A stretch of DNA of 32,379 bases from the NCBI GenBank assembly GCA_023429685.1, contig JAEZDF010000062.1:1-32379 (forward strand), read 5' to 3'. Numbering within the stretch: position 1 is the stretch's first letter; each line of letters begins with the position of its first letter. The notes beneath the pieces are model-generated. The model ran no database searches. It saw only the letters and a list, made by a program, of their open reading frames with translations, and was not told the DNA's origin. This DNA is from Bacillota bacterium (GTDB lineage Bacteria; Bacillota; Clostridia; Oscillospirales; Ruminococcaceae). The position numbers were made by a program, and so were the translations under genes. Below are positions 1-8,866 of this stretch, in pieces.

Positions 1-110
1 GTCTCGGATTTCGGCGCCTGCAATGTCATAAAGAAATAGACGACCGAAATTAAGAGCAACAGGGTCAGCACATAGCCGATTATCTGTTTGCGCTTTTTGT
101 TGTCACCCAT
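1..110 (-). CDS. ftsH: FtsH ATP-dependent membrane zinc protease, N-terminal fragment
   Basis: Only the first 36 codons are inside the window; the gene runs off the left edge. The visible residues are a short basic cytoplasmic start (MGDNKKRKQ) followed by one hydrophobic segment (about residues 10-29, rich in L/I/V/F), as in the first transmembrane helix of FtsH. The ATG is preceded by an AAGGAG ribosome site about 7 nt upstream. FtsH is a membrane-anchored AAA+ zinc metalloprotease that degrades misfolded and regulatory membrane proteins. The call rests on this N-terminus plus the conserved Firmicutes order tilS-hpt-ftsH seen just upstream; the AAA and HExxH parts are not visible. Confidence 0.75.
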   Translation of the reverse strand, partial: MGDNKKRKQIIGYVLTLLLLISVVYFFMTLQAPKSE

Positions 111-241
111 GTTCACCACTCCTTGCTGTAAATAGTCACAGCTTTGTCCGCAAGCCGCGTAATTTTCCGCCCTTAGGCGGCGCAGCAACCGATAAGAAAA
201 AAGCTGTGGAGGCACTAACATTATTGTGCATAAACGCGGCA

Positions 242-270
242 ATTATATCCCAGTAACGAATAAATGTTTC
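242..270 (-). promoter_or_regulatory. Possible sigma-A promoter for ftsH
   Basis: On the minus strand a perfect TATAAT (242-247) lies 17 nt downstream of GAAACA (265-270), a poor -35 match. It sits in the 180-nt gap between hpt and ftsH. A small GC hairpin (CCGCC/GGCGG, near 168-182) follows in the predicted leader. No terminator is seen after hpt, so readthrough from the upstream operon is also likely. Confidence 0.35.
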
Positions 271-289
271 ATCTGCTGCGGGTCTGTAA

Positions 290-829
290 TCACCCGCTGT
301 ATACTTCGGGTTTTAAGATGCCGACGTAGGGTAGATTGCGGTACTTCTCGTCAAAGTCAAGACCATAGCCAACCACAAACTCGTCGGGAACCTCAAAGCC
401 GATATAGTCCGCCGCGATGTCTGCCTTTCTGCGCTCCGGCTTATCAAGGAGTGTGCAGATGCGAATGCTTGCAGGGTCTCTTGCCTGGAGCAGTTCCGAG
501 ATGTACGAAAGGGTCATGCCGCTGTCTAAGATATCTTCGACAATCAGCACATCAAACCCGGCGATGGGCATGTCAAGATCCTTGACAATCTTTACTACGC
601 CGCTGGAACGCGTGCCAGCACCGTAACTGGATACCGACATAAAGTCAATGCGGGCATTCACGTCAATGGCACGCATCAGATCCGCCATAAACGCAACTGA
701 GCCCTTTAACACACTGATGAGAAGCAGGTTTTTGTCACGGTAATCCTCACTAATCCGCTCGCCTAGTTCCTGCACCCTTGCGGCAATCTCCTGCTCGGTA
801 ATGAGAATCTTGAGAATATCCTCTTTCAT
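290..829 (-). CDS. hpt: Hypoxanthine phosphoribosyltransferase
   Basis: A 179-residue purine salvage enzyme that converts hypoxanthine (and guanine) plus PRPP to IMP/GMP in the cytosol. The PRPP-binding signature VLIVEDILDSGMT is at residues 94-106, with the acidic pair E98-D99. The LKG loop is at 41-43, the flexible SSYG loop at 67-70, and the DKPERRK base-binding segment at 129-135. The C-terminal stretch containing FVVGYGLD is also typical. The length is normal for the family. The ATG has a strong GGAGGAAACA ribosome site. It lies 29 nt downstream of tilS, so the two are co-transcribed. The tilS-hpt-ftsH arrangement is standard in Firmicutes. Confidence 0.95.
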   Translation of the reverse strand: MKEDILKILITEQEIAARVQELGERISEDYRDKNLLLISVLKGSVAFMADLMRAIDVNARIDFMSVSSYGAGTRSSGVVKIVKDLDMPIAGFDVLIVEDILDSGMTLSYISELLQARDPASIRICTLLDKPERRKADIAADYIGFEVPDEFVVGYGLDFDEKYRNLPYVGILKPEVYSG

Positions 830-858
830 TGTTTCCTCCGATAAGCGAAGTTATTAAA

Positions 859-2214
859 CTATACTCCGTTGTGTATTGCAATGACAGCAGCGCGCTTAGT
901 TTGGGGAGAAGTTGCCACCCGCTCGGCACAGCCGAAGCCGTGCACCCAGATAACGCCTTGCTCATCCGCCAAAACGGGAACATATGCGCGCTGGGCAGGT
1001 AAAACGCCCTGCTCGTTCATCAGCTTTTTAAGCTTTTTTGTGCATCCGCGTCCAAATAGGCGGATGGAATCCCCCTCGCGGCGGGGGCGAAAATAGGCTG
1101 TTCCTATAATACTATCATAATCGAGCATGTTTTTTAATAGCTTTGGGTGAATTTTTTTTAAACAATCTTCGTCCAAATCCCGCATCGTCTTCACTTCGAC
1201 CTGCATCTTATTAAATAAGGTGCACACGCCCTCAGAAAGCGGCACAAGATAATCGGGTAAATCAGGGTTAAGCTGCCGCTCAATGCGCAAAACGCCGCTC
1301 TCTATCCTTGCGCTTACCCCTGTCGTCAGGGTGAGTGACGCTTTTTCCTCGCACAGCATCAGAGACAGTTTTTCAATAAAGCCCGCACGCACCGAAACGC
1401 CGTGTTGCCTGAGGATGGACGCGACAGCTCTGGCACGTAGTGGCGGAGGCAAAGAGCCGAGCCTTACTGCGTCAAACCCGTCAGAGAGCACACTCTGCCT
1501 GAAAGCCTCATCCGCCAGTTCGCACAGATATCGCTCGTCCTCTCGGATGGCGTTTATGGTGCGCGCAATCGCCTGTGCGCCTGCCGGGTGAATCGAAAGC
1601 AGCGACGGAACAACCTCCCCGCGGATGCGGTTGCGGGTATAATCGGGCAGGAAGTTTGTGCTGTCTGTAATATACAGGATGTTGTGTCGGGCGCAGTAGC
1701 CTTCTACCTCCTCCCGCGTCACATCAATCAGCGGGCGGATGATATTGCCGCGCACCGGCGGGATGCCGCATAGTCCCCTTAGCCCGGTACCACGCGCCAG
1801 ATGAAACAGCATGGTCTCTAAACTGTCGGACAGCGTGTGCGCCGTCGCAATCTTCGCGCCGGAGGGTCTTGCGAGCCTTTCAAACGCTTGGTAACGGGCG
1901 CCGCGCCCGCATTCCTCAATCGAAAGCCCTTTTTGCTGGGCAAGTGCGGGAACATCGGCATGTACCGCTTCGCACGCAATTCCAAGCTGGGCGCAGTAAT
2001 CGGTAACCAGTCGCTCGTCGCGCAGGGCTTCCTCACCGCGGATGCCGTGGTTGACATGGCACACGGTTAGCTTAAGGTCATATTCGGGTGTTAAGGTGTA
2101 TAGCAGATGCAAAAGCGCCATGGAATCCGCGCCGCCAGAAACCCCAACCACAACCGCGTCGCCGTGGTCAAGCATCCCAAAGCGGGAAATCGCGCAGTTT
2201 GCTTTAGCCTCCAT
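859..2214 (-). CDS. tilS: tRNA(Ile)-lysidine synthetase TilS
   Basis: This 451-residue enzyme puts lysine on C34 of tRNA-Ile(CAU), letting it read AUA codons. The N-terminal PP-loop ATPase motif SGGADS is at residues 26-31, followed by the N-type ATPase fold. The C-terminal substrate-binding domain is recognisable from the DSIRLFGRG...KKLKKLMNEQ...P pattern near the end. I chose the ATG at 2214: it follows GGAGAA by 8 nt and the protein then begins as TilS homologues do. Any start further upstream would lie inside dnaB in another frame. The start overlaps the dnaB stop by 11 nt, implying translational coupling. Confidence 0.93.
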   Translation of the reverse strand: MEAKANCAISRFGMLDHGDAVVVGVSGGADSMALLHLLYTLTPEYDLKLTVCHVNHGIRGEEALRDERLVTDYCAQLGIACEAVHADVPALAQQKGLSIEECGRGARYQAFERLARPSGAKIATAHTLSDSLETMLFHLARGTGLRGLCGIPPVRGNIIRPLIDVTREEVEGYCARHNILYITDSTNFLPDYTRNRIRGEVVPSLLSIHPAGAQAIARTINAIREDERYLCELADEAFRQSVLSDGFDAVRLGSLPPPLRARAVASILRQHGVSVRAGFIEKLSLMLCEEKASLTLTTGVSARIESGVLRIERQLNPDLPDYLVPLSEGVCTLFNKMQVEVKTMRDLDEDCLKKIHPKLLKNMLDYDSIIGTAYFRPRREGDSIRLFGRGCTKKLKKLMNEQGVLPAQRAYVPVLADEQGVIWVHGFGCAERVATSPQTKRAAVIAIHNGV

Positions 2215-3559
2215 CACGATAATTCTCCAGTGTGCTGAATTGGGTGAACTTGCCGTCCCAGTGCAGCTTGACCGCCTCGGTTTCACCGTGGCGGTTTTTT
2301 GCCACGATACACTCAGCGATGTTGCGGTCGGCTCCCTCATCCTTGTCGTTATAGTAAGCCTCGCGGTACAAAAACAACACAATATCCGCATCCTGCTCAA
2401 TCGAGCCGGAATCGCGCAGGTCGCTGAGCACGGGGCGGTGGTCGGCACGCGAATCGGGTCCGCGCGAAAGCTGCGAGCAGACCAGCACCGGAATGTCGAG
2501 TTCCTTTGCCATAATCTTCAGCGAACGGGTAAGCTCCGAGACCTCCTGTACGCGGTTGTCGGACTTTCTGCCTGTGCTCATCAGCTGCAGGTAGTCGATT
2601 ACGACCAGTCCTAGGTCCTTTACCCTGCGCAGGCGCGCCTTCATCTCGGGCACGGTAATGCCGGAGGAGTCATCGATTAAAATGGGGTATGTGGCAAGCA
2701 TCTGAGATGCCTTGGCTAGGTCCTGCCACTGTGCTCCCGTCATGTTGCCGGTGCGAAACTCCCCACTCGGGATTCTTGCGGAGGCACTCATCAACCTAGT
2801 GGTGAGCTGCTCCGCCGACATCTCGAGCGAAAACACAACAACCCGCTTGCCGGATGTAGCAGCGACGTTTTGCATGATGTTAAGAGCAAAGCTCGTTTTA
2901 CCCATACCGGGACGCCCCGCAAGCAGAATCAGGTCGGATTTATTTAGACCGTAGATGACGCTATCCAGGGCTGAAAAACCGCTGCGCAGACCAAGATAGC
3001 GGTTGCGATCCTCACCCGCTATCTTCTGCAGGCGGTCGTATGCCTCAATAATCGCGTCCTCGATGCGAACAAGACCTTTTGAGTCCTTGCCCTGCCGGAT
3101 CTCGTAGATACGCTGCTCCGCGGCATCCAACAGCTCGCGCGCCTCGTACCCGCCCTCGCCCGCTTCGTCGATGATCTCCCTTGCTGTGTCCATCAGGCGG
3201 CGGATGTAGTATTTCTCCTGCACAATCGAGGCGTAAGCCTCGATGTTTGAGGTGGTGGGCACAATCTGAGCAAGCTGAGCAAGGTACAGCTTTGCATCCT
3301 CCGGTGACTCGAATATCTTCTCGGTTACCGCTTCTTCAAGCAGGGTAATAAAGTCGATGTTTCTGCCCGCCGCAAACATCCGCACCATACAGGAGAAAAG
3401 CTCCTGATGCTGCGGACGGTAAAAGCAATCCGCCTTGACAAAGTCAAGCACGGTGGTCAGGCAGGTCTGGTCGATGATAATGGCGCCCAGAACCGACTGC
3501 TCCGCCTCAATATTAAAGGGCGCACGCTGCCCATAGGTTGTTTCACTATAGCTGTTCAC
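2204..3559 (-). CDS. dnaB: Replicative DNA helicase DnaB (DnaC in Bacillus)
   Basis: A 451-residue hexameric 5'-3' helicase of the replication fork. The N-terminal DnaB domain includes the characteristic NIEAEQSVLGA stretch (residues 16-26), and a linker follows. The RecA-like C-terminal ATPase has Walker A GRPGMGKT at 215-222 and Walker B VVIDYLQL about 100 residues later. No intein or insertion is seen and the length is normal. The start is a GTG preceded by a weak GGAAGGGCGG site. It is the third gene of gdpP-rplI-dnaB-tilS, lying 39 nt after rplI and overlapping tilS by 11 nt. Confidence 0.95.
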   Translation of the reverse strand: MNSYSETTYGQRAPFNIEAEQSVLGAIIIDQTCLTTVLDFVKADCFYRPQHQELFSCMVRMFAAGRNIDFITLLEEAVTEKIFESPEDAKLYLAQLAQIVPTTSNIEAYASIVQEKYYIRRLMDTAREIIDEAGEGGYEARELLDAAEQRIYEIRQGKDSKGLVRIEDAIIEAYDRLQKIAGEDRNRYLGLRSGFSALDSVIYGLNKSDLILLAGRPGMGKTSFALNIMQNVAATSGKRVVVFSLEMSAEQLTTRLMSASARIPSGEFRTGNMTGAQWQDLAKASQMLATYPILIDDSSGITVPEMKARLRRVKDLGLVVIDYLQLMSTGRKSDNRVQEVSELTRSLKIMAKELDIPVLVCSQLSRGPDSRADHRPVLSDLRDSGSIEQDADIVLFLYREAYYNDKDEGADRNIAECIVAKNRHGETEAVKLHWDGKFTQFSTLENYRDGG

Positions 3560-3598
3560 CGTCTACCGCCCTTCCATCGGGTTTTGCACCACAAGGTA

Positions 3599-4045
3599 TT
3601 ACGCCTCGCTTACTACTACAAACACCTTTGCGACAACGCCCGTGTACAGGCGAACCTCCGCCGTGTAGGTGCCAAATGCCTTGATGTCGCTTTCTAGTGA
3701 CACCTTGCGCTTGTCTATCTCTACACCAAACTGCTTGGAGATGGTCTCGCTAACCTCCTTTGCGGTTACCGAGCCGAACAATCTGCCCTCGGTGCCGCCC
3801 TTGGCAATCAGCTTTACGCTTTTTCCTTCGATGGCTGCCTTGGCATCCTCCGCCGTCTTTTTCTCCTGTGCAAGGTGGAACTCTTTTGCTTCGGCCTTAA
3901 GCTTAATATCGTTTAGCACCTGTGCGTTTGCCTCGACCGCAAGACCTCTTGGCAGAAGAAAATTGCGCGCGTAGCCGTCCGATACATTGACGAGCTCGCC
4001 TTTTTTACCGCTTCCCTTTACATCCTGTTTGAGTACTACTTTCAT
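3599..4045 (-). CDS. rplI: 50S ribosomal protein L9
   Basis: A 148-residue protein with the typical L9 layout: the N-terminal rRNA-binding domain with the DVKGSGKKGELVNVSDGYARN-type signature (split by me: DVKGSGKKGE, then VSDGYARNFLLPRG, residues 8-34), a long charged connecting helix rich in K/A/E (about 45-75), and a C-terminal domain. It binds 23S rRNA domain V near the L1 stalk and helps maintain reading frame. The ATG follows AGGATAAC. It sits between gdpP (45-nt gap) and dnaB (39-nt gap), the same order as yybT-rplI-dnaC in Bacillus. Confidence 0.96.
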   Translation of the reverse strand: MKVVLKQDVKGSGKKGELVNVSDGYARNFLLPRGLAVEANAQVLNDIKLKAEAKEFHLAQEKKTAEDAKAAIEGKSVKLIAKGGTEGRLFGSVTAKEVSETISKQFGVEIDKRKVSLESDIKAFGTYTAEVRLYTGVVAKVFVVVSEA

Positions 4046-4090
4046 GTTATCCTATCCTTTCCTTCAAGGTACAATCTATTTGGTCACACC

Positions 4091-6079
4091 TTATTGTGGC
4101 AGTGTGGGGGTCTGCTCGTGGTACTGGTCGATGTTGCGCATCAAATCCTCAACCGTCTCGGCAAGCGTTTTGCCTTCGATATAGGTTCCCGCCATGGTCA
4201 GATGACCGCCGCCGCCCATGCGCTCCATGATGACCTGAACGTTCATGCTGCCAAGCGAGCGCGCCGAGATGGTAACGGTGTCCTTAACCCGGTACAGCGC
4301 AAACGACGCGTTCACGCCATTGATTGACAACAACTCATCCGCCGCCTGCGGCGCCGCGATGCGCATCTCATCCGCCTGTTCTTCGCTAACGGCAATGGCA
4401 CAGCCCTTGTAAACCTTTGCCGACGATACAATCTTTGTTTTAAGCTGGTATGTCTCCATTGAGTTTGCAAACATCCTCTTGACCGAAACGGTGTCGGCAC
4501 CCAGACGGCGCAGGTATGCCGCTGCCTCGAAGGTGCGCACGCCTGTTTTTAAAACGAAGTTCTTGGTGTCTAGCGTAATGCCCGCAAGCAGTGCCTCCGC
4601 AGTCAGCTTACCCACCTTTACCTGCTCGCCGAAATACTGAATCAGCTCGGTTACCATCTCGCAGGCGGAGGAGGCGTACGGCTCGTGGTAAAAGATGACC
4701 GCGTTGTCGATATGCCCAACCATCTTGCGGTGGTGGTCTACCACAACAACCGTCTTGCAGTTCTTGTATATCTCCTCCGACTCCAGCATCGACGGCATAT
4801 GGGTGTCCACTATGATGAGAAGTGTGCGTTTATTTACCATCAGCAGTGCGTCGTCGGGGGATACAAACGCGTCGTGCAAGCCGTTTTCTTCCATTAAGGA
4901 AATATAGTTGTGCACTAGGTTCTTTTCGCGGTCGATAGCCATTACGGCGGGCTTGCCCATTAGACGAATGGAATGCAGCAGCCCCATCGCTGCGCCAAAG
5001 CTGTCAAGATCCGCAAACCGGTGCCCCATAACGATGCAGTTTTCGCTGGTTTCTATTAGCTCGGAGAGCGCCGCCGCCATGATACGGGTTTTTACCTTGG
5101 TGCGCTTCTCGATGCCCTTTGACATTCCGCCAAAGAACTCGTAGCCGCCTGAGGTTTTAACCGCAACCTGATCGCCGCCACGCCCCAGTGCCATATCAAG
5201 CGCCTGACGCGCATACTGTTCGGACTCCCGCAGATTCTTGCCACCGCGTCCAACGCCGATGGAGAGGGTCGCGTTAAGACGCCCGCCCACCATAATCTGG
5301 CGCACCTGATCAAGGATATCAAACCGCCGTTCAATCATCTCGCGCAGGTACCGCTCCTCGATGGCGACGGTAAATTTATCGCGTCCGGTGCGGATAAGCA
5401 GCCCGCTGGTCTGCGCCAAAAACGCCTCGATGGTATGGTCAATCTCGCCCGCAAGCTGTACCTTCTCGCTCTCCTTGGCGTTTTGGGTCAGCTCCTCGTA
5501 GTTGTCTACGATAATGAGCATAATCGACTGGCGAGATTCGTAATACTCCTGCGCAATCTCCTTAAGTTCGGTGTTTTCCACCCACTGCATGGCAATGAGC
5601 GTACCGTTTTTGTCCTCGATTCGGGTGGCAAAACCCGTAAAGCAGTGCCTGCCGTACGAGATGTTAACCCCGCCTTGGGTGCACGCGGCATCGATATCGA
5701 TATCCGAAAAGACGCGGTCAAACTGCATGCCGTGCAGCGCCTGTCCGTCAAGCACAAGCTTTTGAAACAGCTCGTTGTACCAGATAATCTCGCCCTTCTC
5801 GCGCAGCACGATAAGCGGTACGGGTAGGGCGTTGAGCGACTGTTCATTCGACACATTCAGGCGGTTAAGCACCTTGTCAACGACGTGGTACAGATCGCGT
5901 TGTATCTTTTTATACCGATACAGCGCATATGCCGCAAGTAGCAGCGTAAGCGCCACCTCGGCGTAAAACAGCGTAAACTGTCTGGTAATCAGGGTCATCA
6001 AACACATCCATACACACAGAACAAAGGTGAGCACAATAATGGGTTTAAAAAACCATATCTTCTTTTTTATAATCCCCAC
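4091..6079 (-). CDS. gdpP: Cyclic-di-AMP phosphodiesterase GdpP (PAS / degenerate GGDEF / DHH-DHHA1)
   Basis: This 662-residue membrane protein degrades c-di-AMP to pApA. Two transmembrane helices (about 13-31 and 37-54) are followed by a PAS-like domain (about 85-180) and a degenerate GGDEF domain (about 185-310) lacking the GGDEF signature. A DHH phosphoesterase domain follows, with metal ligands visible as H353, D357, D359, D425, the D448-H449-H450 motif and D504. The DHHA1 domain carries GGGGH at 622-626. The start is GTG, preceded by GGAAG 7 nt away. It is the first gene of the operon, placing c-di-AMP turnover with ribosome and replication genes, as is usual in Firmicutes. Confidence 0.93.
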   Translation of the reverse strand: MGIIKKKIWFFKPIIVLTFVLCVWMCLMTLITRQFTLFYAEVALTLLLAAYALYRYKKIQRDLYHVVDKVLNRLNVSNEQSLNALPVPLIVLREKGEIIWYNELFQKLVLDGQALHGMQFDRVFSDIDIDAACTQGGVNISYGRHCFTGFATRIEDKNGTLIAMQWVENTELKEIAQEYYESRQSIMLIIVDNYEELTQNAKESEKVQLAGEIDHTIEAFLAQTSGLLIRTGRDKFTVAIEERYLREMIERRFDILDQVRQIMVGGRLNATLSIGVGRGGKNLRESEQYARQALDMALGRGGDQVAVKTSGGYEFFGGMSKGIEKRTKVKTRIMAAALSELIETSENCIVMGHRFADLDSFGAAMGLLHSIRLMGKPAVMAIDREKNLVHNYISLMEENGLHDAFVSPDDALLMVNKRTLLIIVDTHMPSMLESEEIYKNCKTVVVVDHHRKMVGHIDNAVIFYHEPYASSACEMVTELIQYFGEQVKVGKLTAEALLAGITLDTKNFVLKTGVRTFEAAAYLRRLGADTVSVKRMFANSMETYQLKTKIVSSAKVYKGCAIAVSEEQADEMRIAAPQAADELLSINGVNASFALYRVKDTVTISARSLGSMNVQVIMERMGGGGHLTMAGTYIEGKTLAETVEDLMRNIDQYHEQTPTLPQ

Positions 6080-6129
6080 AACCTTTCTTCCGGCGCTAGA
6101 GCAACTTTAACGACGCCATATATTCTTTC

Positions 6130-6158
6130 ATTATACTAAGTTTGTACAAATAAAACCA
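6130..6158 (-). promoter_or_regulatory. Likely promoter of the gdpP operon
   Basis: On the minus strand a perfect TATAAT -10 (6130-6135) is preceded at 17 nt by a poor -35, TGGTTT (6153-6158). The surrounding 100 nt are AT-rich and gene-free. It sits about 50 nt upstream of the gdpP start and is the only good -10 in the gap between gdpP and the RNase J terminator. Confidence 0.5.
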
Positions 6159-6237
6159 TAGCTTTAATAAAATTAATGCAAAATTAACCGAACTCGTATT
6201 AAAGTTCGTTTGGTGCAAAATGCCCGCAAACAAGCAG

Positions 6238-6264
6238 TGCGCGGACAGCTTAGCCGTCCGCGCA
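6238..6264 (-). terminator. Terminator-like hairpin after RNase J gene
   Basis: A 9-bp GC-rich stem (6238-6246 with 6256-6264), extended inside by GC/GC around a TTA loop, lies 23 nt past the RNase J stop. On the minus strand only a weak T-rich stretch (TTGTTTG) follows, so termination may be partial. Confidence 0.65.
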
Positions 6265-6286
6265 GAATGATTGGTTATTGTTTTGC

Positions 6287-8272
6287 TTATACCTCCATGA
6301 TAATGGGCAGAATCATCGGGCTACGCTTGGTTGCGCGGTATACATAATCGCTCAAAGCGTCCCTCACCTTGGTTTTAATCTGACCCCATTCACGGATTTC
6401 TTTTTCTTCGCACTGGGCTAACGCATTTCTGACCATCGAGCGCGCCTCATCTATGAGCACCTCCGCCTCACGGACGTACACAAAGCCACGCGATACGATG
6501 TCTGGACCTGAAACCACCTTGCCGCTGCGCTTTTCGATTGCAAGCACTACGACAATCAGACCGTCCTCCGAAAGGTGCTTGCGGTCGCGAAGCACAATGC
6601 TGCCCACGTCACCCACGCCCAGTCCATCCACCAGAACGCGACCGGCGGGCACGGTGCCCGTTATCTTCATCTCTACGGCGTCGGTCTCCACCACCTTGCC
6701 AATGTCGCCAATGATGATGTTTTCGTGGGGGATGCCCATGCTCTCGGCGATGCCTGCGTGCTTTTTGAGGTGTTTATACTCGCCGTGTACCGGCATAAAG
6801 AACTTGGGTTTTGTTAGCCCCATCATCAGGCGTAGCTCGTCTTGACAAGCATGCCCCGACACATGCGCCTCGTACATCTTCTCGTAGATAACCTCAGCGC
6901 CCAGCTTCATCAGGTCGTTGACCACACGCCCCACCGTCTTTTCGTTGCCCGGGATTGGGGTGGCGGAGATGATGATAAAGTCGTTTGCGTTAATGGCAAC
7001 GTTTCGGTGATCGCCCGCCGCCATGCGCGACAGCGCCGCCATCGGCTCGCCCTGGCTGCCCGTGGTAACGATAACCAGCTTGTCGTCGGGGTAGCGCTTA
7101 ATCATCTCGATGTCGATGAGCACTCCTTCGGGTACGGTTAGATAGCCGAGCTCCATCGCCTTTGCGGTGACGTTTATCATGCTGCGACCCGAGACTGCTA
7201 CCTTTCGTCCGCAACGCACCGCCATATCAATCATCTGTTGGATGCGGTGGATATTCGACGCAAACGACGCGATAATCATGCGCCGCTGTCCCGCCTTAGC
7301 AAACAGCATTTCAAACGATTCGCCCACCTTCTTCTCGCTCAAGGCGCTGCCTGGGCGTTCGGCGTTGGTGGAATCGGACAGCAGGGCGAGCACGCCCTTG
7401 CTGCCGAGTTCTCCAAACCGCGCAAGGTCGATAATATCGCCCTCAATGGGGGTGTAGTCGATCTTAAAGTCGCCGGTTTGGATGATAACACCGGCCGGGG
7501 TGTGGATGGCAAAGGCAACCGCGTCGGGGATAGAGTGGTTTACGCGGATAAACTCCACCGACATGCAGCCCAGTTTCACGGTCTGACGCGGCTTAATGAC
7601 ATTTAAGGTTCGCTTACCCAGCAGGTTGTGCTCCTTGAGCTTGCCCTCGATAAGCCCCACTGTCAGGCGGGTGCCGTATACCGGCACGTTAAAGCGTTTT
7701 AAAAAATATGGCAGACCGCCGATGTGATCCTCGTGCCCGTGGGTAATGACAACGCCACGCAGCTTATCCAGATTCTTTTCGATATAGGTGTAATCAGGCA
7801 AAACGATGTCCACACCCAGCATCTCATCATCGGGGAATGCAAGTCCGCAGTCCACGATAAACATATCGTTGCCGCACTCGTACACCGTCATATTCTTGCC
7901 AATCTCGCCCAGACCGCCCAGCGGTATAATCTTAACCGGCGTTTTGCGTCCTTGCCTTGAAGGCTTTTCGGTTTTACTGTCTGTTTGCTGCTCCTGCTTT
8001 GCCGTCTGCTCGGTCTTGGCAGCCGCCGCGGCCGCGGTGGCAGCAGCGGACGGCCGTCTTCTACCGCCGCGTCTTGACCTGGTCGGCTTGTTGCCGTCTG
8101 TCTGCTGCGGGGCATTGTTTTGCTTTTGTTTGGGTTCGGTCTTGGGGTCAGCCTTGGTCTCTGGCTTGGGCTCCCCTAATTGCGCACCGTATTGCTGCGG
8201 TTTTCTTGCATTCGTATTCTTCTTACCAAAAATCTTATTTGTTTCTTTGGTTTCTTTGTTCTCTTGACTCAA
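6287..8272 (-). CDS. rnj: Ribonuclease J with long basic, low-complexity N-terminal extension
   Basis: A metallo-beta-lactamase/beta-CASP ribonuclease with 5'-3' exo- and endonuclease activity, central to mRNA decay and rRNA maturation in bacteria without RNase E. The catalytic HGHEDH metal motif is at about residues 178-183, after a KIIPLGGLGEIGKN core start. About 110 residues precede the core: K/Q/E/T-rich, with an SRRGGRRR patch and an alanine run, probably disordered and RNA-binding. I chose a TTG start at 8272 because AGGAGG lies 9-10 nt upstream. The in-frame ATG at 8305 has no ribosome site and would place AGGAGG inside the gene. The protein is then 661 residues. Confidence 0.9.
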   Translation of the reverse strand: MSQENKETKETNKIFGKKNTNARKPQQYGAQLGEPKPETKADPKTEPKQKQNNAPQQTDGNKPTRSRRGGRRRPSAAATAAAAAAKTEQTAKQEQQTDSKTEKPSRQGRKTPVKIIPLGGLGEIGKNMTVYECGNDMFIVDCGLAFPDDEMLGVDIVLPDYTYIEKNLDKLRGVVITHGHEDHIGGLPYFLKRFNVPVYGTRLTVGLIEGKLKEHNLLGKRTLNVIKPRQTVKLGCMSVEFIRVNHSIPDAVAFAIHTPAGVIIQTGDFKIDYTPIEGDIIDLARFGELGSKGVLALLSDSTNAERPGSALSEKKVGESFEMLFAKAGQRRMIIASFASNIHRIQQMIDMAVRCGRKVAVSGRSMINVTAKAMELGYLTVPEGVLIDIEMIKRYPDDKLVIVTTGSQGEPMAALSRMAAGDHRNVAINANDFIIISATPIPGNEKTVGRVVNDLMKLGAEVIYEKMYEAHVSGHACQDELRLMMGLTKPKFFMPVHGEYKHLKKHAGIAESMGIPHENIIIGDIGKVVETDAVEMKITGTVPAGRVLVDGLGVGDVGSIVLRDRKHLSEDGLIVVVLAIEKRSGKVVSGPDIVSRGFVYVREAEVLIDEARSMVRNALAQCEEKEIREWGQIKTKVRDALSDYVYRATKRSPMILPIIMEV

Positions 8273-8316
8273 AAGTAGATAACCTCCTGATTCCTGTCGC
8301 GACATGGCGGCAGGAC

Positions 8317-8860
8317 TTAAAATAATGTAGTATGTACTGTTTTTGCAGCGTCTTTTTCAAAAACACGGCAATATACCAAAAACAAACCTGTCTGTTCATA
8401 CTTAAAGAGGCGTGGCATACCACGACAGGGCTTCTGCGCACCATAACCGGGTACACAGGAGACAAATCCTCTCGCCCGTACACCGCCGTCACTGTAAAAA
8501 GAAACAGGCAGGTATCCGTTCATATCTATTATTGCAACCTTTTATCATGCAGGACACACCCGTAAACAGGCAGAATGCTCCCGTTTGCGCACAGAAATTC
8601 CCGCTCGGTGCGCCGAATGGGCACACCAAAACACTGACAATAATTGATTAGTCCACACGGTTATGCAAATTCACGAGCAGCCGAGAAAGCTGTACTACCG
8701 GACATACAGCTTTCTTCCGAAGAGCCGCTCGCTTGTGCACCGAGGCATAAAACAAAGCTGTGATTAAACGGTTTCTCACACGCGCCAATGCGTCGTCGTA
8801 ACAACCCGTACATCATGCACTGTTGCAAACCTGCAGAATAATCCCACGAACAAATACGTT
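8317..8860 (-). ncRNA. Candidate structured leader or stand-alone RNA upstream of RNase J
   Basis: The roughly 600 nt between the promoter at 8867-8895 and the RNase J start hold no convincing gene but much RNA structure on the minus strand. A 12-position closing stem joins 8830-8841 to 8542-8553 (10 Watson-Crick pairs plus one G-U) and encloses about 290 nt. Inside are an extended hairpin, 8674-8681 with 8724-8731 and then an 11-bp perfect stem 8684-8694/8705-8715, with a self-complementary CCGG in its loop. A further 8-bp hairpin is 8607-8614/8620-8627 (one G-U). I could not match it to RNase P RNA, tmRNA, SRP RNA or a T-box. It may be an autoregulatory 5' UTR or an independent RNA. Confidence 0.5.
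8378..8429 (-). terminator. Possible terminator or attenuator in the RNase J leader
   Basis: On the minus strand CCTGTC (8424-8429) can pair with GACAGG (8387-8392). Between them is an inner hairpin (CGTGG/CCACG, 8411-8424, competing for the shared base 8424), and TTTGTTTTT follows. The outer stem is short and its loop long. It could end a stand-alone RNA or act as an attenuator before the RNase J gene. Confidence 0.3.
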
Positions 8861-8866
8861 AGTTAG

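Noticed and set aside
8317..8523. A 68-codon minus-strand ORF ending 45 nt before the RNase J TTG start, in the place where Bacillus has rpoY.
   Set aside because: No resemblance to RpoY, the only upstream AAAGG is too far from the ATG, and the region is better explained as structured leader RNA. A chance ORF of this size is not unusual.
8306..8866. Possible RNase P RNA, tmRNA, SRP RNA or 6S RNA.
   Set aside because: The conserved cores of RNase P, tmRNA and SRP RNA were looked for by eye and not found. 6S RNA cannot be excluded without a covariance search, so it is not claimed.
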